Source of the DNA: Trichomonas vaginalis G3
Lineage: Eukaryota > Parabasalia > Trichomonadida > Trichomonadidae
Reading direction: 5' to 3'
Length of the DNA: 64,000 nt
Assembly (NCBI RefSeq): GCF_026262505.1
Contig: NC_067205.1
Span: 24,867,693 to 24,931,692 of the forward strand
In this document: piece after piece, positions 44,149-53,507 of the stretch
Layout: the number at the start of each line of letters is the position of its first letter
Numbering within the stretch: position 1 is the first letter of the stretch
Made by a program: the position numbers and the translations under genes
The notes under the pieces: generated by a model
Told to the model about the DNA's origin: nothing
Databases searched by the model: none
What the model saw: the letters and a program-made list of their open reading frames with translations, nothing else

Positions 44149-44727
44149 TTACTTGTAAGGGCAAGCTGCAAGAATGAAGTCGACTATCTCAGTCTTTGTT
44201 TTGACGAGCTGGACGGCTCTTGCGAGTACGTCTGTTTTGCGGTCTCCAGCTGGTGTCTGACCTTCGTAATTGCGCATGTTCTTGAGAGCTCCAGCTGTAA
44301 ATGGCTGTAAGATGAAGAGTCTCTCAGACTGCTTGAGGTAGTCTTCACGGTCACGAACCGAATCTGTGGTACGAGTCGAATTGGTCGACCTTAGGGAAGA
44401 GACTGAAAGCCTGTCATCTTCCATTGGAGCTGTAGCATACTCTTTGCGTAAACGGTTCAGACCTTCTTCGAAGTCTTGGTCTCTCTTCGATTGAGATTGG
44501 AATTGGAATTGCTGGGGTGGAGCTTGCATAAACAACCAAGGGTTGGGGAAGTAAGGCATAGGCTGAGGAGGGTAGTTCGGGAAGCCTTGTGGTGGGTAGT
44601 AACCTTGAGGTGGAAATTGGTAGTAATTCGGAGGTACTTGCTGGAACTGAGGTTGCTGAGGAGACTGTTGTGGTTCTTTAGGTTCCTCTGGTTTGGGAAT
44701 GGACTCGGTTGGTGGGACGTCGGACAT
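44149..44727 (-). CDS. Pro/Gln/Tyr-rich protein (E2 small-gene block)
   Basis: 193 residues from MSDVPPTESIPKPEEPKEPQ. A repetitive middle (FQQVPPNYYQFPPQGYYPPQ, GFPNYPPQPMPYFPNPW) resembles low-complexity virion or phase-separating segments. The C-terminal third is ordered (LKNMRNYEGQTPAGDRKTDV, then IVDFILAACPYK). An upstream in-frame extension through the 21-bp repeats is not preferred. Unknown function. Confidence 0.5.
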   Translation of the reverse strand: MSDVPPTESIPKPEEPKEPQQSPQQPQFQQVPPNYYQFPPQGYYPPQGFPNYPPQPMPYFPNPWLFMQAPPQQFQFQSQSKRDQDFEEGLNRLRKEYATAPMEDDRLSVSSLRSTNSTRTTDSVRDREDYLKQSERLFILQPFTAGALKNMRNYEGQTPAGDRKTDVLARAVQLVKTKTEIVDFILAACPYK

Positions 44728-44773
44728 TCGTTTGTGGCTTAACCGTCGGACCACAACGATAAAAATCTCTGCT

Positions 44774-45030
44774 ACTAGCAGTACTTTTACTGACAGTAGC
44801 AGTACTTTTACTGACAGTAGCAGTACTTTTACTGATAGTAGCAGTACTTTTACTGATAGTAGCAGTACTTTTACTGACAGTAGCAGTACTTTATCGTCGA
44901 AAACCCTCTCAAATTTTCCTTTTTTTTCTGCTCCTAGCAGTACTTTTACTGACAGTAGCAGTACTTTTACTGACAGTAGCAGTACTTTTTCTGACAGTAG
45001 CAGTACTTTTACTGACAGTAGCAATGGTCG
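44774..45030. repeat. 21-bp tandem repeats AGCAGTACTTTTACTGACAGT
   Basis: About five and a half units (44774-44893), a ~45-bp unique spacer, then about four and a half units (44936-45027). They occupy the whole gap between the divergent genes starting at 44727 and 45024. Each unit contains the near-palindrome AGTACTTTTACT. Being a multiple of three, the array is open in several frames and produces spurious Ser/Thr- or Val/Leu-repeat ORFs. Confidence 0.75.
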
Positions 45031-45389
45031 AGGTCGAACCTACCGACGAGGCAATTTACCTAATTGAAATTAACGAGCTTGTTAAAGACTTCCTCAGGCA
45101 GAATGTAAAAGGCAAGCTCGTTAACGGTTGGATAACGGGAAGGGCTGCCTTGAATCTCGAGACTTCGACTGGAATTCCAATTCAAATACCAGACGGGACA
45201 GCCTTCGACGACATAAAGCAAGCAAAGAAGGAAGCCATTATAAAGTTCTTTGCCAAGCGTCCTTGGATACTACTTCCAAACAGAGAGAACCCTTTCCCAA
45301 GAATGAACCAAATTCTCAGGGGTCTCCTTCACTTCTCTGGTCAGCCGTTCTACATAACCTGTGAAGGCGACATCCAACCAATTCAGTAA
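45024..45389 (+). CDS. 121-residue protein (E2 small-gene block)
   Basis: Starts MVEVEPTDEAIYLIEINELV right at the end of the 21-bp array. It contains GWITGRAALNLETSTGIPIQ and RPWILLPNRENPFPRMNQIL. Ordered, mixed composition. Not recognised. Confidence 0.5.
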   Translation: MVEVEPTDEAIYLIEINELVKDFLRQNVKGKLVNGWITGRAALNLETSTGIPIQIPDGTAFDDIKQAKKEAIIKFFAKRPWILLPNRENPFPRMNQILRGLLHFSGQPFYITCEGDIQPIQ

Positions 45390-45511
45390 ACATCTCATTT
45401 TAACTCACTTTTTTATGTTTTTACTCGTGTGAAGAAGAAGCCTTCTGGTAGGTTTCTTATAGCCATATGCATGGCATGTTTAGAGTAAAAACATTTTTTT
45501 TCATTTTTTGA

Positions 45512-46063
45512 ATGAAGCAAGTTAAATTCGTCCCACACCAAACTCAATGGACCGATGAAGAGTTTCAAGCTATGGTTGAAGGTGTTGAGAACGACATAGA
45601 CGGCGAACTTGAAGGAGCTCAAACCACAATTGCAACCAAAATTGCAGAAGTCAAGGAACAGATAGCTCCACTTAAAGCTACCAAAGCTACTCTTGACCTC
45701 ATGGATACTTACCGTTTAGATGTCAAGAGAGGAATAAGACAATTAAAATTAAAACTCTTAAATTACGAAGCTATACTCCAGAAGTTAGCAGAAATGAGAA
45801 GACTTTACCAGAGCTACTTACATGTAAGGGACTTACCTTCAAGCAGTCCGACCAAAGATGAATTTTCTGACATTGTCCCAATTTTGTCCGAAAGTCAGCT
45901 AGATGTTTTGAACTGCTCCCAACATATCCAGAATATGAACGTTTGCCTGAACTCTTCCGCAATCTCAAAAACGTTTTTTGGTTCTCATGTTCGAAACTTT
46001 TATCGGAAGAGACAACAAACGTTCAGAAGAAGAACAAGATATTATTTTAAACTTGTTGTATGA
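45512..46063 (+). CDS. 183-residue coiled-coil protein (E2 small-gene block)
   Basis: MKQVKFVPHQTQWTDEEFQA, then long helices (ATKIAEVKEQIAPLKATKAT, LKLKLLNYEAILQKLAEMRR) and a basic end (FYRKRQQTFRRRTRYYFKL). The ATG follows TTTTCATTTTTTGA, a host-like initiator. The last part differs in style from the rest. Unknown function. Confidence 0.45.
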   Translation: MKQVKFVPHQTQWTDEEFQAMVEGVENDIDGELEGAQTTIATKIAEVKEQIAPLKATKATLDLMDTYRLDVKRGIRQLKLKLLNYEAILQKLAEMRRLYQSYLHVRDLPSSSPTKDEFSDIVPILSESQLDVLNCSQHIQNMNVCLNSSAISKTFFGSHVRNFYRKRQQTFRRRTRYYFKLVV

Positions 46064-46126
46064 CATAACTGTCATAACAAGCTTTTTGAAGTAAAACCGC
46101 CATTCTCAAACCACTTCATTTTTTCG

Positions 46127-46537
46127 ATGTCCGAACAAGCACCGAAGCCGAACACAATAGCAGATGTCCTTTCAAGGTTGCCAGACAAGCGCCCAGTTCA
46201 AATTCAAATTGCCCAATTGAAAGCTCATCTGACAAACACCATTAAGACTCTCCAAAGTAGTCTTATGACAGAGATGACCAATCTCAAAGCCGATGTCCTC
46301 ATGAACCAAGCTTCCAATGAGAAATGCCTGAACGATTTCTCAGAATCGTTGCGCAATTACGAGAGAGAGAACCGAGACTTTGCCAGACTCATCTACCGTT
46401 TCTTCGAAGAGATAGACGCCATCTGGAAGGTACTCGGAAAGGACAGAACATGCAATACCGTACTTCGTGAGTACCAAATTGAAGAAGGAATTGTCGAGGA
46501 AGAAGAGGAAGAAGAGAAACACGAAGAAGTTTCCTGA
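46127..46537 (+). CDS. 136-residue coiled-coil protein with acidic tail (E2 small-gene block)
   Basis: MSEQAPKPNTIADVLSRLPD, a central coiled coil (LKAHLTNTIKTLQSSLMTEM), and a glutamate run (IVEEEEEEEKHEEVS). The ATG follows CTTCATTTTTTCG. Unknown function. Confidence 0.5.
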   Translation: MSEQAPKPNTIADVLSRLPDKRPVQIQIAQLKAHLTNTIKTLQSSLMTEMTNLKADVLMNQASNEKCLNDFSESLRNYERENRDFARLIYRFFEEIDAIWKVLGKDRTCNTVLREYQIEEGIVEEEEEEEKHEEVS

Positions 46538-46546
46538 AGCCGCTAC

Positions 46547-46820
46547 ATGGGCAACCCTTGTTGCGATGACGGTTACGAAATTTCCCAACCCTACCCATAC
46601 CAAATCCGCAACAAGGAGACAGGCAAGGTTCTTACCCCAGTCCTCAAACAACTTGGGACACTTGAACCTTAACCTTCGGAATCGCGGTTCAATCTCCATG
46701 GGCAAGCTTGTCGCAATTCAATGGGTTTCCAAATCCAGGCAAGAAGACGAAGGTCAGACACATTGACGGTGACAAGCTCAACACCGTAAGGAGAACCTCG
46801 AGTGGTTCTAAGAGTAAAAA
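46547..46820 (+). other. Region with short ORFs, no convincing gene (E2)
   Basis: A 41-codon ORF from MGNPCCDDGYEISQPYPYQI and an overlapping ORF in another frame both lack support. Base composition is higher in GC than most of the element. It may be remains of one more small gene. Confidence 0.3.
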
Positions 46821-46879
46821 AATTATTTTAGGGGGAAAACCAAGTAAATTTAAGTGTTTAGTTGGATAAGTAGGCACTA

Positions 46880-47119
46880 TTAATGGTAATTTGGAAAATT
46901 AGCTCCGACCTTTGAATTGGGCTCTTTCGTTATCCCAGTTGCGTAGGAGGTCGTCCAGAGGAGTTGGTAGAATTGCCAATCTAAGGACGATTTGTCCTCC
47001 CAGGCATTGAGGATGTACTGCTCGTAGAGTTTCATGACCTCTGCCTTGCACCAGACACCCTCTCCCTTGGAACGTAAGGCTTCTTCGAAGTGCTCGAATG
47101 CGATTGGCTGCTTGACCAT
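46880..47119 (-). CDS. 79-residue small protein (E2 small-gene block)
   Basis: MVKQPIAFEHFEEALRSKGE, then VWCKAEVMKLYEQYILNAWE; helical, tryptophan-rich. I chose the ATG at 47119 because AAAAAGTGTCATTTCGG stands directly before it; the earlier ATG at 47131 lies inside that signal. Unknown function. Confidence 0.5.
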   Translation of the reverse strand: MVKQPIAFEHFEEALRSKGEGVWCKAEVMKLYEQYILNAWEDKSSLDWQFYQLLWTTSYATGITKEPNSKVGANFPNYH

Positions 47120-47149
47120 CCGAAATGACACTTTTTGTCCGTTTGGTCA

Positions 47150-47395
47150 ATGTTCGTGTCTCGTGCCATAGTCGACGAAAATACAGACAAACAGGTTATA
47201 TATGAGTTTGAGACCAAGAATGGTGTAACTCGACCTGTCCGATTCAAAGACTCCGAGGGCGACCATGAAATTAAACGGAAATTAGCTAGGAAGGAATATA
47301 AAATGGACTGGTTGCCACCACCTCCACCTCCACCACCTTTACCTGTTCCTCAAGTAAATAAGCCTTTCCCGTTCCCAAGAATTCCCACATTTTAA
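47150..47395 (+). CDS. 81-residue protein with polyproline run (E2 small-gene block)
   Basis: MFVSRAIVDENTDKQVIYEF..., then DWLPPPPPPPPLPVP near the C-terminus, ending FPRIPTF. The polyproline run could bind host SH3/WW or profilin-type partners (speculation). It is divergent from the gene starting at 47119 over 30 bp. Confidence 0.5.
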   Translation: MFVSRAIVDENTDKQVIYEFETKNGVTRPVRFKDSEGDHEIKRKLARKEYKMDWLPPPPPPPPLPVPQVNKPFPFPRIPTF

Positions 47396-47417
47396 TTCAA
47401 ATTCGAATAAAAATTTT

Positions 47418-49571
47418 TTATTTCATGCAATGTTTAACTATTTCACCATCTTCTTTAACACCCCAGTACTTACGCTTGGAGAGGACATGAACTTCGGTGA
47501 AAATTTTGTCCAATTTGAATTGACCCATCTTCTCACCGACTAAACCCATTTCAATGAGTTTGTTATAGCCTTCTTCGTTCGTCATGAGTGCGTCAATGTT
47601 CTCATAGTAAACCTTGACTTTCGATTTGACTTCCGAGAAGAACTCATTGTAGTTGTCAAGGACTGCCTTTGCGAACTGAGGGTAAGACCAATGTTCGACA
47701 ATAGGTTTTAATGTGGTTACTAAGCCACTTTGACCTTGAGTGAATTCGTACTTCAAAACAAAAGGAGAAAACCTTTCAACAAAGTTGTCGACCTTCTCAT
47801 AATGTTTACTCTTCATCTCTTGAGGTTTCTTAATGGAATATCCCCATGTCGAATTCATAAGCAATTTGAGTGTCATTGCAAGTTTGGGGTTTGAAGCTTT
47901 CCTAATATCATACAGTTGTTGTATGACTTTTCCAACTGTATAGTTCCTTCCCGGGAACTCACCATCTTCGTTTGGAATTCCAGTCGGAATATATTGGACA
48001 AACCTCATGTACGCAGCGTTAAGGTCGACATAGTATATCTTTTCGTATGAGTCGAACTTGTCGCATCCAATCGGACCAGTTTGTGGAAATTCAAGTGAGT
48101 CTCTTATCTTCTGAGAAACTTCTCCTGTTATCTCATAAACATCGTCGAAGCAACCTGTTTCATATAAAACCTTCTGACCTAACTCAGATGCTCTCCAATA
48201 CAATTTGACGTCAATTGGATGTCTCAATGGAAGTTTGTTTATAGCATCTTGAAGTTCTTGCAACCTCATTGGAAGTTCTTCTGGTTCAGGTTGGTATCCG
48301 AACATACCAACCCCTTGTGGAACTGTGTACTTCTTTTGTACTAGAACTTTGTCTGGAACAACTTTTGGTCTTGCTAACAATGAAAAGTTTGTTTCGTCTT
48401 TTGGTACAAAAGTTTCTGTCAGCTTGTCATCTGGAATTGGTTCCAACAAACCTTTCTCGAAAAGAATGTTTACAGCTCTGACAATGTTGCACTTACTTTT
48501 ACCAAAGAATGGGTGTGTAAGACTTTCGTTCAACATGAAGTGGTTGTGGACAATTGCAATCTTCAACCATGGTAAATTGAACTCAACAACATAGTCGTCA
48601 TGTGAAGAACCTTTAGCTGTAGGTATGTTGACTCGGATATTGACATTTGCCAACGGTGCAATTTTTGCCAATTGACCTCTGAGAATGTACCTTGTCTTCA
48701 CACATGACTCAAGATACTTCATCTTCTCATCTGTAACAAGACCAGAGTTCCTGAGACATGTAAGAATGCAAGGTTCGTTGACAATTGTTTCAATTGAATT
48801 GTAAATTCCATACCTTGTCAAGTCAATGTCAGACTTATTTATGAACGGGAAGTATCCAGCATGTTGTCTGACTGCTTGAGGGTTAGGTTGGTACCATTCG
48901 AACTTGACACTTGCAATTCCTTCAATTGCATTCAAAATGTCTGAGTCGGAGTCAACCATTTGTTCTCTCTTTGTAGTCTTGAAAGCGTCAAGAAGTTTTG
49001 CGGCTGTTTGTTCATTGCCATGTGCATAGTAAATGTGACCATCCAAATCTGTTATGGTCAATCTGAGATTGTGTCCTTTCTTATTTCCGTCTTGTATGGC
49101 AGCAAGTACACCCATGAAGCCTTCTTTGTTCTTTCCTTCGTCAAAGTTTACTGTAAAGGTTCGACCAGATGTAATTTGACTTCTAACTTCACGATACTTT
49201 TCATATGCATATCTTGTTCTTTCCATGGGAGCATGTGCGTCTTCACCTTTTCCTTTTTTCCTTCTCAAAGGATGCAATTGTTCGTCATGTTTCCAGTAGA
49301 ATCTGGCAAAGCCGTCGTGTCCTTCAACTTGAGGTTCACTAACATCGAAAGGCATGTCCATAAGACGTTCTTCTTCTAACCTCTCTAGTCTGTTTGGATA
49401 ATTGGCACGTGCTGTTTCCAAATCCATTTCGTAGCGAAGACCAGACAATTTGTCATAGACTTTTATGGGTCTTCCCTTCCTATATTTAAAATTCTTCGAA
49501 ACTCTCCAACCATATCTTTGCAACTCTGCTTTTATTCTAGCAGACTTTCTATCCATTCTATATGGGGGCAT
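47418..49571 (-). CDS. Family-B DNA polymerase (E2), protein-primed type
   Basis: 717 residues from MPPYRMDRKSARIK; an in-frame upstream extension is not preferred because E1 keeps this start. Related to E3's polymerase in the N-terminal region (IVHNHFMLNESL / LVEDHYMLNERF). Motif A YYVDLNAAYM at ~515, motif B KLLMNSTWGYS at ~565, motif C-like YYENIDALMT at ~655, and KRKYWG near the end. I could not locate exonuclease motifs such as those clear in E3; the protein is also much shorter. It should copy linear element DNA by protein priming. The frame is open. Confidence 0.75.
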   Translation of the reverse strand: MPPYRMDRKSARIKAELQRYGWRVSKNFKYRKGRPIKVYDKLSGLRYEMDLETARANYPNRLERLEEERLMDMPFDVSEPQVEGHDGFARFYWKHDEQLHPLRRKKGKGEDAHAPMERTRYAYEKYREVRSQITSGRTFTVNFDEGKNKEGFMGVLAAIQDGNKKGHNLRLTITDLDGHIYYAHGNEQTAAKLLDAFKTTKREQMVDSDSDILNAIEGIASVKFEWYQPNPQAVRQHAGYFPFINKSDIDLTRYGIYNSIETIVNEPCILTCLRNSGLVTDEKMKYLESCVKTRYILRGQLAKIAPLANVNIRVNIPTAKGSSHDDYVVEFNLPWLKIAIVHNHFMLNESLTHPFFGKSKCNIVRAVNILFEKGLLEPIPDDKLTETFVPKDETNFSLLARPKVVPDKVLVQKKYTVPQGVGMFGYQPEPEELPMRLQELQDAINKLPLRHPIDVKLYWRASELGQKVLYETGCFDDVYEITGEVSQKIRDSLEFPQTGPIGCDKFDSYEKIYYVDLNAAYMRFVQYIPTGIPNEDGEFPGRNYTVGKVIQQLYDIRKASNPKLAMTLKLLMNSTWGYSIKKPQEMKSKHYEKVDNFVERFSPFVLKYEFTQGQSGLVTTLKPIVEHWSYPQFAKAVLDNYNEFFSEVKSKVKVYYENIDALMTNEEGYNKLIEMGLVGEKMGQFKLDKIFTEVHVLSKRKYWGVKEDGEIVKHCMK

Positions 49572-49653
49572 TTTTATAAAAATAAAAAAATGTTTTTTCT
49601 TTACTTTACATAACCGCCTGCTGCCATAAGTCTTTGACGTCAACCCATACCAG

Positions 49654-50184
49654 CTAATGAAGGTTGACTTGGTTTAGTTTGGAAACTAAACTTTGGTTTT
49701 GGTTTATCTTCAGTTTTTGGTTTTTTTCTTCTATCGGTTTTTCGTCACTTTTCGGTTCCTCTGACTTTACTTCACTTGCAGGAACAGTTGTGTCGTCAAC
49801 ATCTTCATAAATATCATATGCCATTTGTTTTTGTTTTCCTTTCAACTTTTTGTGTTTGTTGTAAAGTTTAGAATATTTCGACTCTAAGTCAATGAGATGT
49901 TCTATAATGAACTGTTGGTCAGTGAAGTAAACTTTTCCATCTGTTGTCTCGAAAGCTCCTTCAGACTTCAATATTTTATTTGTGAGAGTCTGTTTCTTTT
50001 TTGAGATACTAGCCGTTCCATTTCTATGAAAAGTGACTTTATAGTTAGGGTTTGTATTTCCAGACCTGGCACTTTCTATTATTGAATTTTTCTCTTCATC
50101 TGTAAGTTCTTTGACAGGTTTTGACAATGGTTCTGAACTTTTTGTTTGTGGTGTCAAATCTACCGTTTCAACTTCTTCGGTCAT
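49654..50184 (-). CDS. Lys/Glu-rich KDG-type protein (E2 copy)
   Basis: Nearly identical to E1 1747-2331 through most of its length; its C-terminal end reads differently from E1's. Same leader (TTTTTTACTGAGATGAAATG). See the E1 entry. Confidence 0.55.
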   Translation of the reverse strand: MTEEVETVDLTPQTKSSEPLSKPVKELTDEEKNSIIESARSGNTNPNYKVTFHRNGTASISKKKQTLTNKILKSEGAFETTDGKVYFTDQQFIIEHLIDLESKYSKLYNKHKKLKGKQKQMAYDIYEDVDDTTVPASEVKSEEPKSDEKPIEEKNQKLKINQNQSLVSKLNQVNLH

Positions 50185-50203
50185 TTCATCTCAGTAAAAA
50201 ATT

Positions 50204-50356
50204 TTAGTTTGGTTTGTTTTCAACTGGTTGTTTAGGTTTTTTAAGTCGGTCTAAAACTTCCTGAGGTATAGGAAGAACTTGACAAACACGTGGTGTAACT
50301 GCTGGAAGCCGACAAATCCATCTTGAACTCATTTGTCTCAATGCTGTATTGTTCAT
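50204..50356 (-). CDS. 50-residue basic small protein (E2 copy)
   Basis: Same protein as E1 2351-2503, with a few differences (KKPKQPVENKPN at the end). Same leader. Confidence 0.55.
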   Translation of the reverse strand: MNNTALRQMSSRWICRLPAVTPRVCQVLPIPQEVLDRLKKPKQPVENKPN

Positions 50357-50375
50357 TTCATCTCAGTAAAAAAAT

Positions 50376-50777
50376 TTACATTCCCCACGTTTGAGGCGGT
50401 TGAGATTGGTTATTGTTTACCCACTGTTGTGCATGGTTATATCCTCTGTTAAAGAATCTTTCACCTTGGTCCATATAGTGCCCTGCTTGGTTATAGTAGT
50501 CATTTGCTTTGTTATAATAGTTTCCTGCTTGTCTTCCTACATTGTCCATCCATCCTTGAACTTTTCCTCTTGTTTCAGGATTTGGAATAAGATTTGTTGC
50601 ATCTCGTGCTACATCCCAACCTTTCTGTACAGTTTGTATAATAGGTTGTGCTTTCTCTTTAAGTATACCTAATGTACTCAAAATCTTCCTTCCAATTCCA
50701 AATGCACCTCTGGCTATTGTTCCCACTGCGGGTAAAAATCTAGATGCGACTCCTGCTAATGCGCCAAATAAACCCAT
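50376..50777 (-). CDS. Gly/Ala-rich amphipathic protein with NYY repeats (E2 copy)
   Basis: 133 residues, four or five residues different from E1 2523-2924. It is divergent from the integrase over 17 bp. See the E1 entry for description. Confidence 0.55.
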   Translation of the reverse strand: MGLFGALAGVASRFLPAVGTIARGAFGIGRKILSTLGILKEKAQPIIQTVQKGWDVARDATNLIPNPETRGKVQGWMDNVGRQAGNYYNKANDYYNQAGHYMDQGERFFNRGYNHAQQWVNNNQSQPPQTWGM

Positions 50778-50794
50778 TTCTTATAGGGTAAAAA

Positions 50795-51754
50795 ATGACG
50801 AATCCGAACAAGGACCCCTATGTTTCTAAAGCGACAAAGAAAGCACTCATGATAAAAATCTTTAGTTCAACACCAAATGCTTGGTTTATGGATATCTTGG
50901 AAAACATTCCGAGAGTTAGAACAGATGGACCTCCATACTGGTTAATATTTGTTGGTCAAAACACAAGATACTGTGAAGCCATACCATTATGGTCCAAAAA
51001 TATTTTAGATGTGAAAACTGCTTTGACAATATTCGTTGACAAATACCATCCAACAAAACTGACATCTGACTGTGAAAGTTCTTTCAAATCAGATGATGTA
51101 AAAAACTATCTGCGTTCAAAAAATGTAAACCAATATTTCATTGTCGACCAAAACCATTCTGCTCTTGGTGTCATTGACGGTTGTATAAAAATGTTAAGAG
51201 ACTTAAACCAACCACAAGGTGGTGAAGCAAATGAAATGTCATATGACGACAAGTATAGACACTTCTCCATGGCAAAGATGAGACAAGTTTTAAATATTTA
51301 CAATAACCGTAAACAAAAAGGTTTGGGAAACCACTCCCCCGAAGAAATGAAAAACAACCCTGACTTAGAGAAAGACTATATATTTAATAATTTAGTCAAA
51401 AGAGACAAACAAGAAATAATGCCGGGCTTCAAACTTCAGAAAGGTGACAAAGTAAAAATAGAAATACCTAAACGCGACCCATATGAAAATACTATTGACT
51501 ATGACAACAATGGGAACCCGACAGGTACTCACATTCGTGTTCGTAAAAATAGAAGAAAGTATACAAGAGAATATTATGAAGTTTTAGGCAAACATGGCAA
51601 AATGTACACACTGCAAGCAGAAGATAAAACTACTATTGCCAGACCTCGTTTCAAACTTGTCAAAGTTCAAGGTGGTATACTTTCAAAGACAGTTCCTAAC
51701 AAATATAAGACAACTCCTGACGAATATGCTAAAGAAGTTGAAAATGACGACTAA
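50795..51754 (+). CDS. RVE-type integrase (E2)
   Basis: 319 residues, open. Core: PPYWLIFVGQNTRYCEAIPL (~46-65), VDKYHPTKLTSDCESSFKSD (~82-101), NHSALGVIDGCIKMLRDLNQ (~121-140). The C-terminal basic domain (PGFKLQKGDKVKIEIPKRDP, then KNRRKYTREYYEVLGKHGKM) resembles the SH3-like tail of integrases. Related to E3's integrase. Its stop overlaps the convergent fibre gene's stop by four bases. Confidence 0.8.
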   Translation: MTNPNKDPYVSKATKKALMIKIFSSTPNAWFMDILENIPRVRTDGPPYWLIFVGQNTRYCEAIPLWSKNILDVKTALTIFVDKYHPTKLTSDCESSFKSDDVKNYLRSKNVNQYFIVDQNHSALGVIDGCIKMLRDLNQPQGGEANEMSYDDKYRHFSMAKMRQVLNIYNNRKQKGLGNHSPEEMKNNPDLEKDYIFNNLVKRDKQEIMPGFKLQKGDKVKIEIPKRDPYENTIDYDNNGNPTGTHIRVRKNRRKYTREYYEVLGKHGKMYTLQAEDKTTIARPRFKLVKVQGGILSKTVPNKYKTTPDEYAKEVENDD

Positions 51755-53490
51755 GCAATTCTATACCATGCGTAAACTGTCATGTAAGGTGGCATGTATT
51801 CTTTACTTTGTCCCGTTGTTTGCGTATATCCTGAAACGAAATGTGTATGGTTTCCTTCTCCCTGAGTGTCACTCCAGTAACAATTTATAGCAAACTTAAC
51901 CTCGTCTTTAACATCATATCCTTTACCTTTTGTCATTCCTGACCAATCCCAATATCTATGCTTATGCCAACCTGCTTGAGATGTACTTAAATCTATGTAG
52001 TGACTGTGTGCAGGTAAATTTTCACCTGAAATCGTTTTACTTCCACCTGTTTCCTTTGAAGAGTTTGCACAATACAAAAACCTGTCGACTATTTGTTCCC
52101 ATGCACCAACACCAAACATTACTTGAGGACCTCTTGCTTCCATAGATGTATAAATAGAACCTACTGGGTTCATTAAATCAAACATATGAGATATTATAGG
52201 ATTGTCTCTTTGAACTTAAAATATAGTGCAATTATTTCAGGTTTCTTCTGGTTTGTGTCAGAATATTTTTTATAATATAATCTTATGTTTTCAGGGTAGG
52301 TAAAATCTTGACTATAATATTTATTTCTGTCATCTGTATAATAATATACTATTCTCGTTTTTTCTATTGCATTATATCTTTTATATCTATAATAATCTAA
52401 ATATAATGTTAGCTTTTGTTCATCTACATGTGGTGTTCTGTCGTCATCTCCATAGTCATAATAATGTGGTGCTGGAGCTGGGTCAGGCAATGTCATATCT
52501 GCCATTTCATAAAACTCTTAAATATTTCTTTTGTTCGTCTCCATATAAGTTTAAGTAGCAGTTGTTGTCTAATGGAACTTTAACTTGTGTACCATCATTC
52601 TTTTTATAGCTTACATACATTTCATTGTTATTTTTCGGAATGAGTTTATTCCGTGTACCATTTTTTAAGGACTGTACCAACTGCCATCTAAAATATTTAT
52701 TTTCTTCATTGACAGAAAAGTCACCAACAATAGTTTCAATATTTTTTGTTCCTATCAAACTTTGGTATATTTCATTGACATATGTTTTATCTGCTTTATT
52801 TTCAAGGCTAACGTTTAAGTCTGTTATTTCAGAAGATGTATGTGTATGCCCAACGGCACTTTTCCTGTTTAAGGTTTCTTGTAAGTTTGTAATATTTGCA
52901 ATGGTATGTGTATGTCCAACGTCACTTTTCCTGTTTAAGGTTTCTTGTAAGTTTGTAATATTTGCAATGGTATGTGTATGTGTCTTATCTGCTTTTGTCT
53001 CTAATGTTTCCTTAAGACTTGGTATTTGGTTAATATAATGTATATGAGTCTTTTTAGAATATTCGTTTTCAGCTCTTGTCACTTCACTTGACATTTTATT
53101 GTCAACATATGTTTTGTCTGCTAGTTGATCAGGATGAGTATGTTCTTTTGTTGCATAAGCATTGTTAGCTCTTTCTTCTTCTTTTGCTATTGCATCGTCT
53201 ACATATTCTTTGTCAGCTTTGTTGTCAACATCTGCTTTCAAAAGAAGTTCATTTATAGGTTTCTCGTTTAAAGTTCCTTTTGTTGGATTTATACAGACAG
53301 TATTGTTCTTATTGTCTTGAAATAGAAACTCATCTGTTATAGGGTTTAATGTCAGTTTTAAGTTTCCATCCTTTAAAGTTTCAGATATCTTAGAATAGTT
53401 TGAAAAGTTTGTTGTGTTCTTATTTAGAGCTTGCATAATGAGTTGTCGGTTGTGTTGTATTTCTCTCATAGACGCTGTTTCATTTGACAT
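51751..53490 (-). pseudogene. Phage tail-collar-like fibre locus (E2)
   Basis: Three consecutive ORFs on one strand. The N-terminal ORF has MSNETASMREIQHNRQLIMQ, KADK/TYVD modules and two 'HTHTIANITNLQETLN' repeats. A middle ORF starts MADMTLPDPAPAPHYYDYGD. The collar head ORF has NPVGSIYTSMEA, GAWEQIVDRFLYCANSSKET, GGSKTISGENLPAHSHYIDL and YMPPYMTVYAWYRI. The middle differs wholly from E1's although both ends match it. Whether this is one broken gene or a split fibre operon is unclear. Confidence 0.7.
52849..52980 (-). repeat. 66-bp fibre repeat, two copies (E2)
   Basis: Units 52849-52914 and 52915-52980, each encoding 22 residues of the His-rich stalk; nearly identical to the three units of E5. 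Confidence 0.75.
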
Positions 53491-53507
53491 TTTTTATTAG
53501 ATAAAAT

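Noticed and set aside
44774-45030. Possible CRISPR-like array
   Set aside because: The 21-bp units are directly adjacent with no unique spacers between them, no cas-like gene is near, and the host is a eukaryote. They are plain tandem repeats.
44693-45067. ORFs of Ser/Thr (plus) or Leu/Val (minus) repeats across the 21-bp array
   Set aside because: The 21-bp unit is a multiple of three, so several frames stay open by chance; the flanking genes have better starts outside the array.
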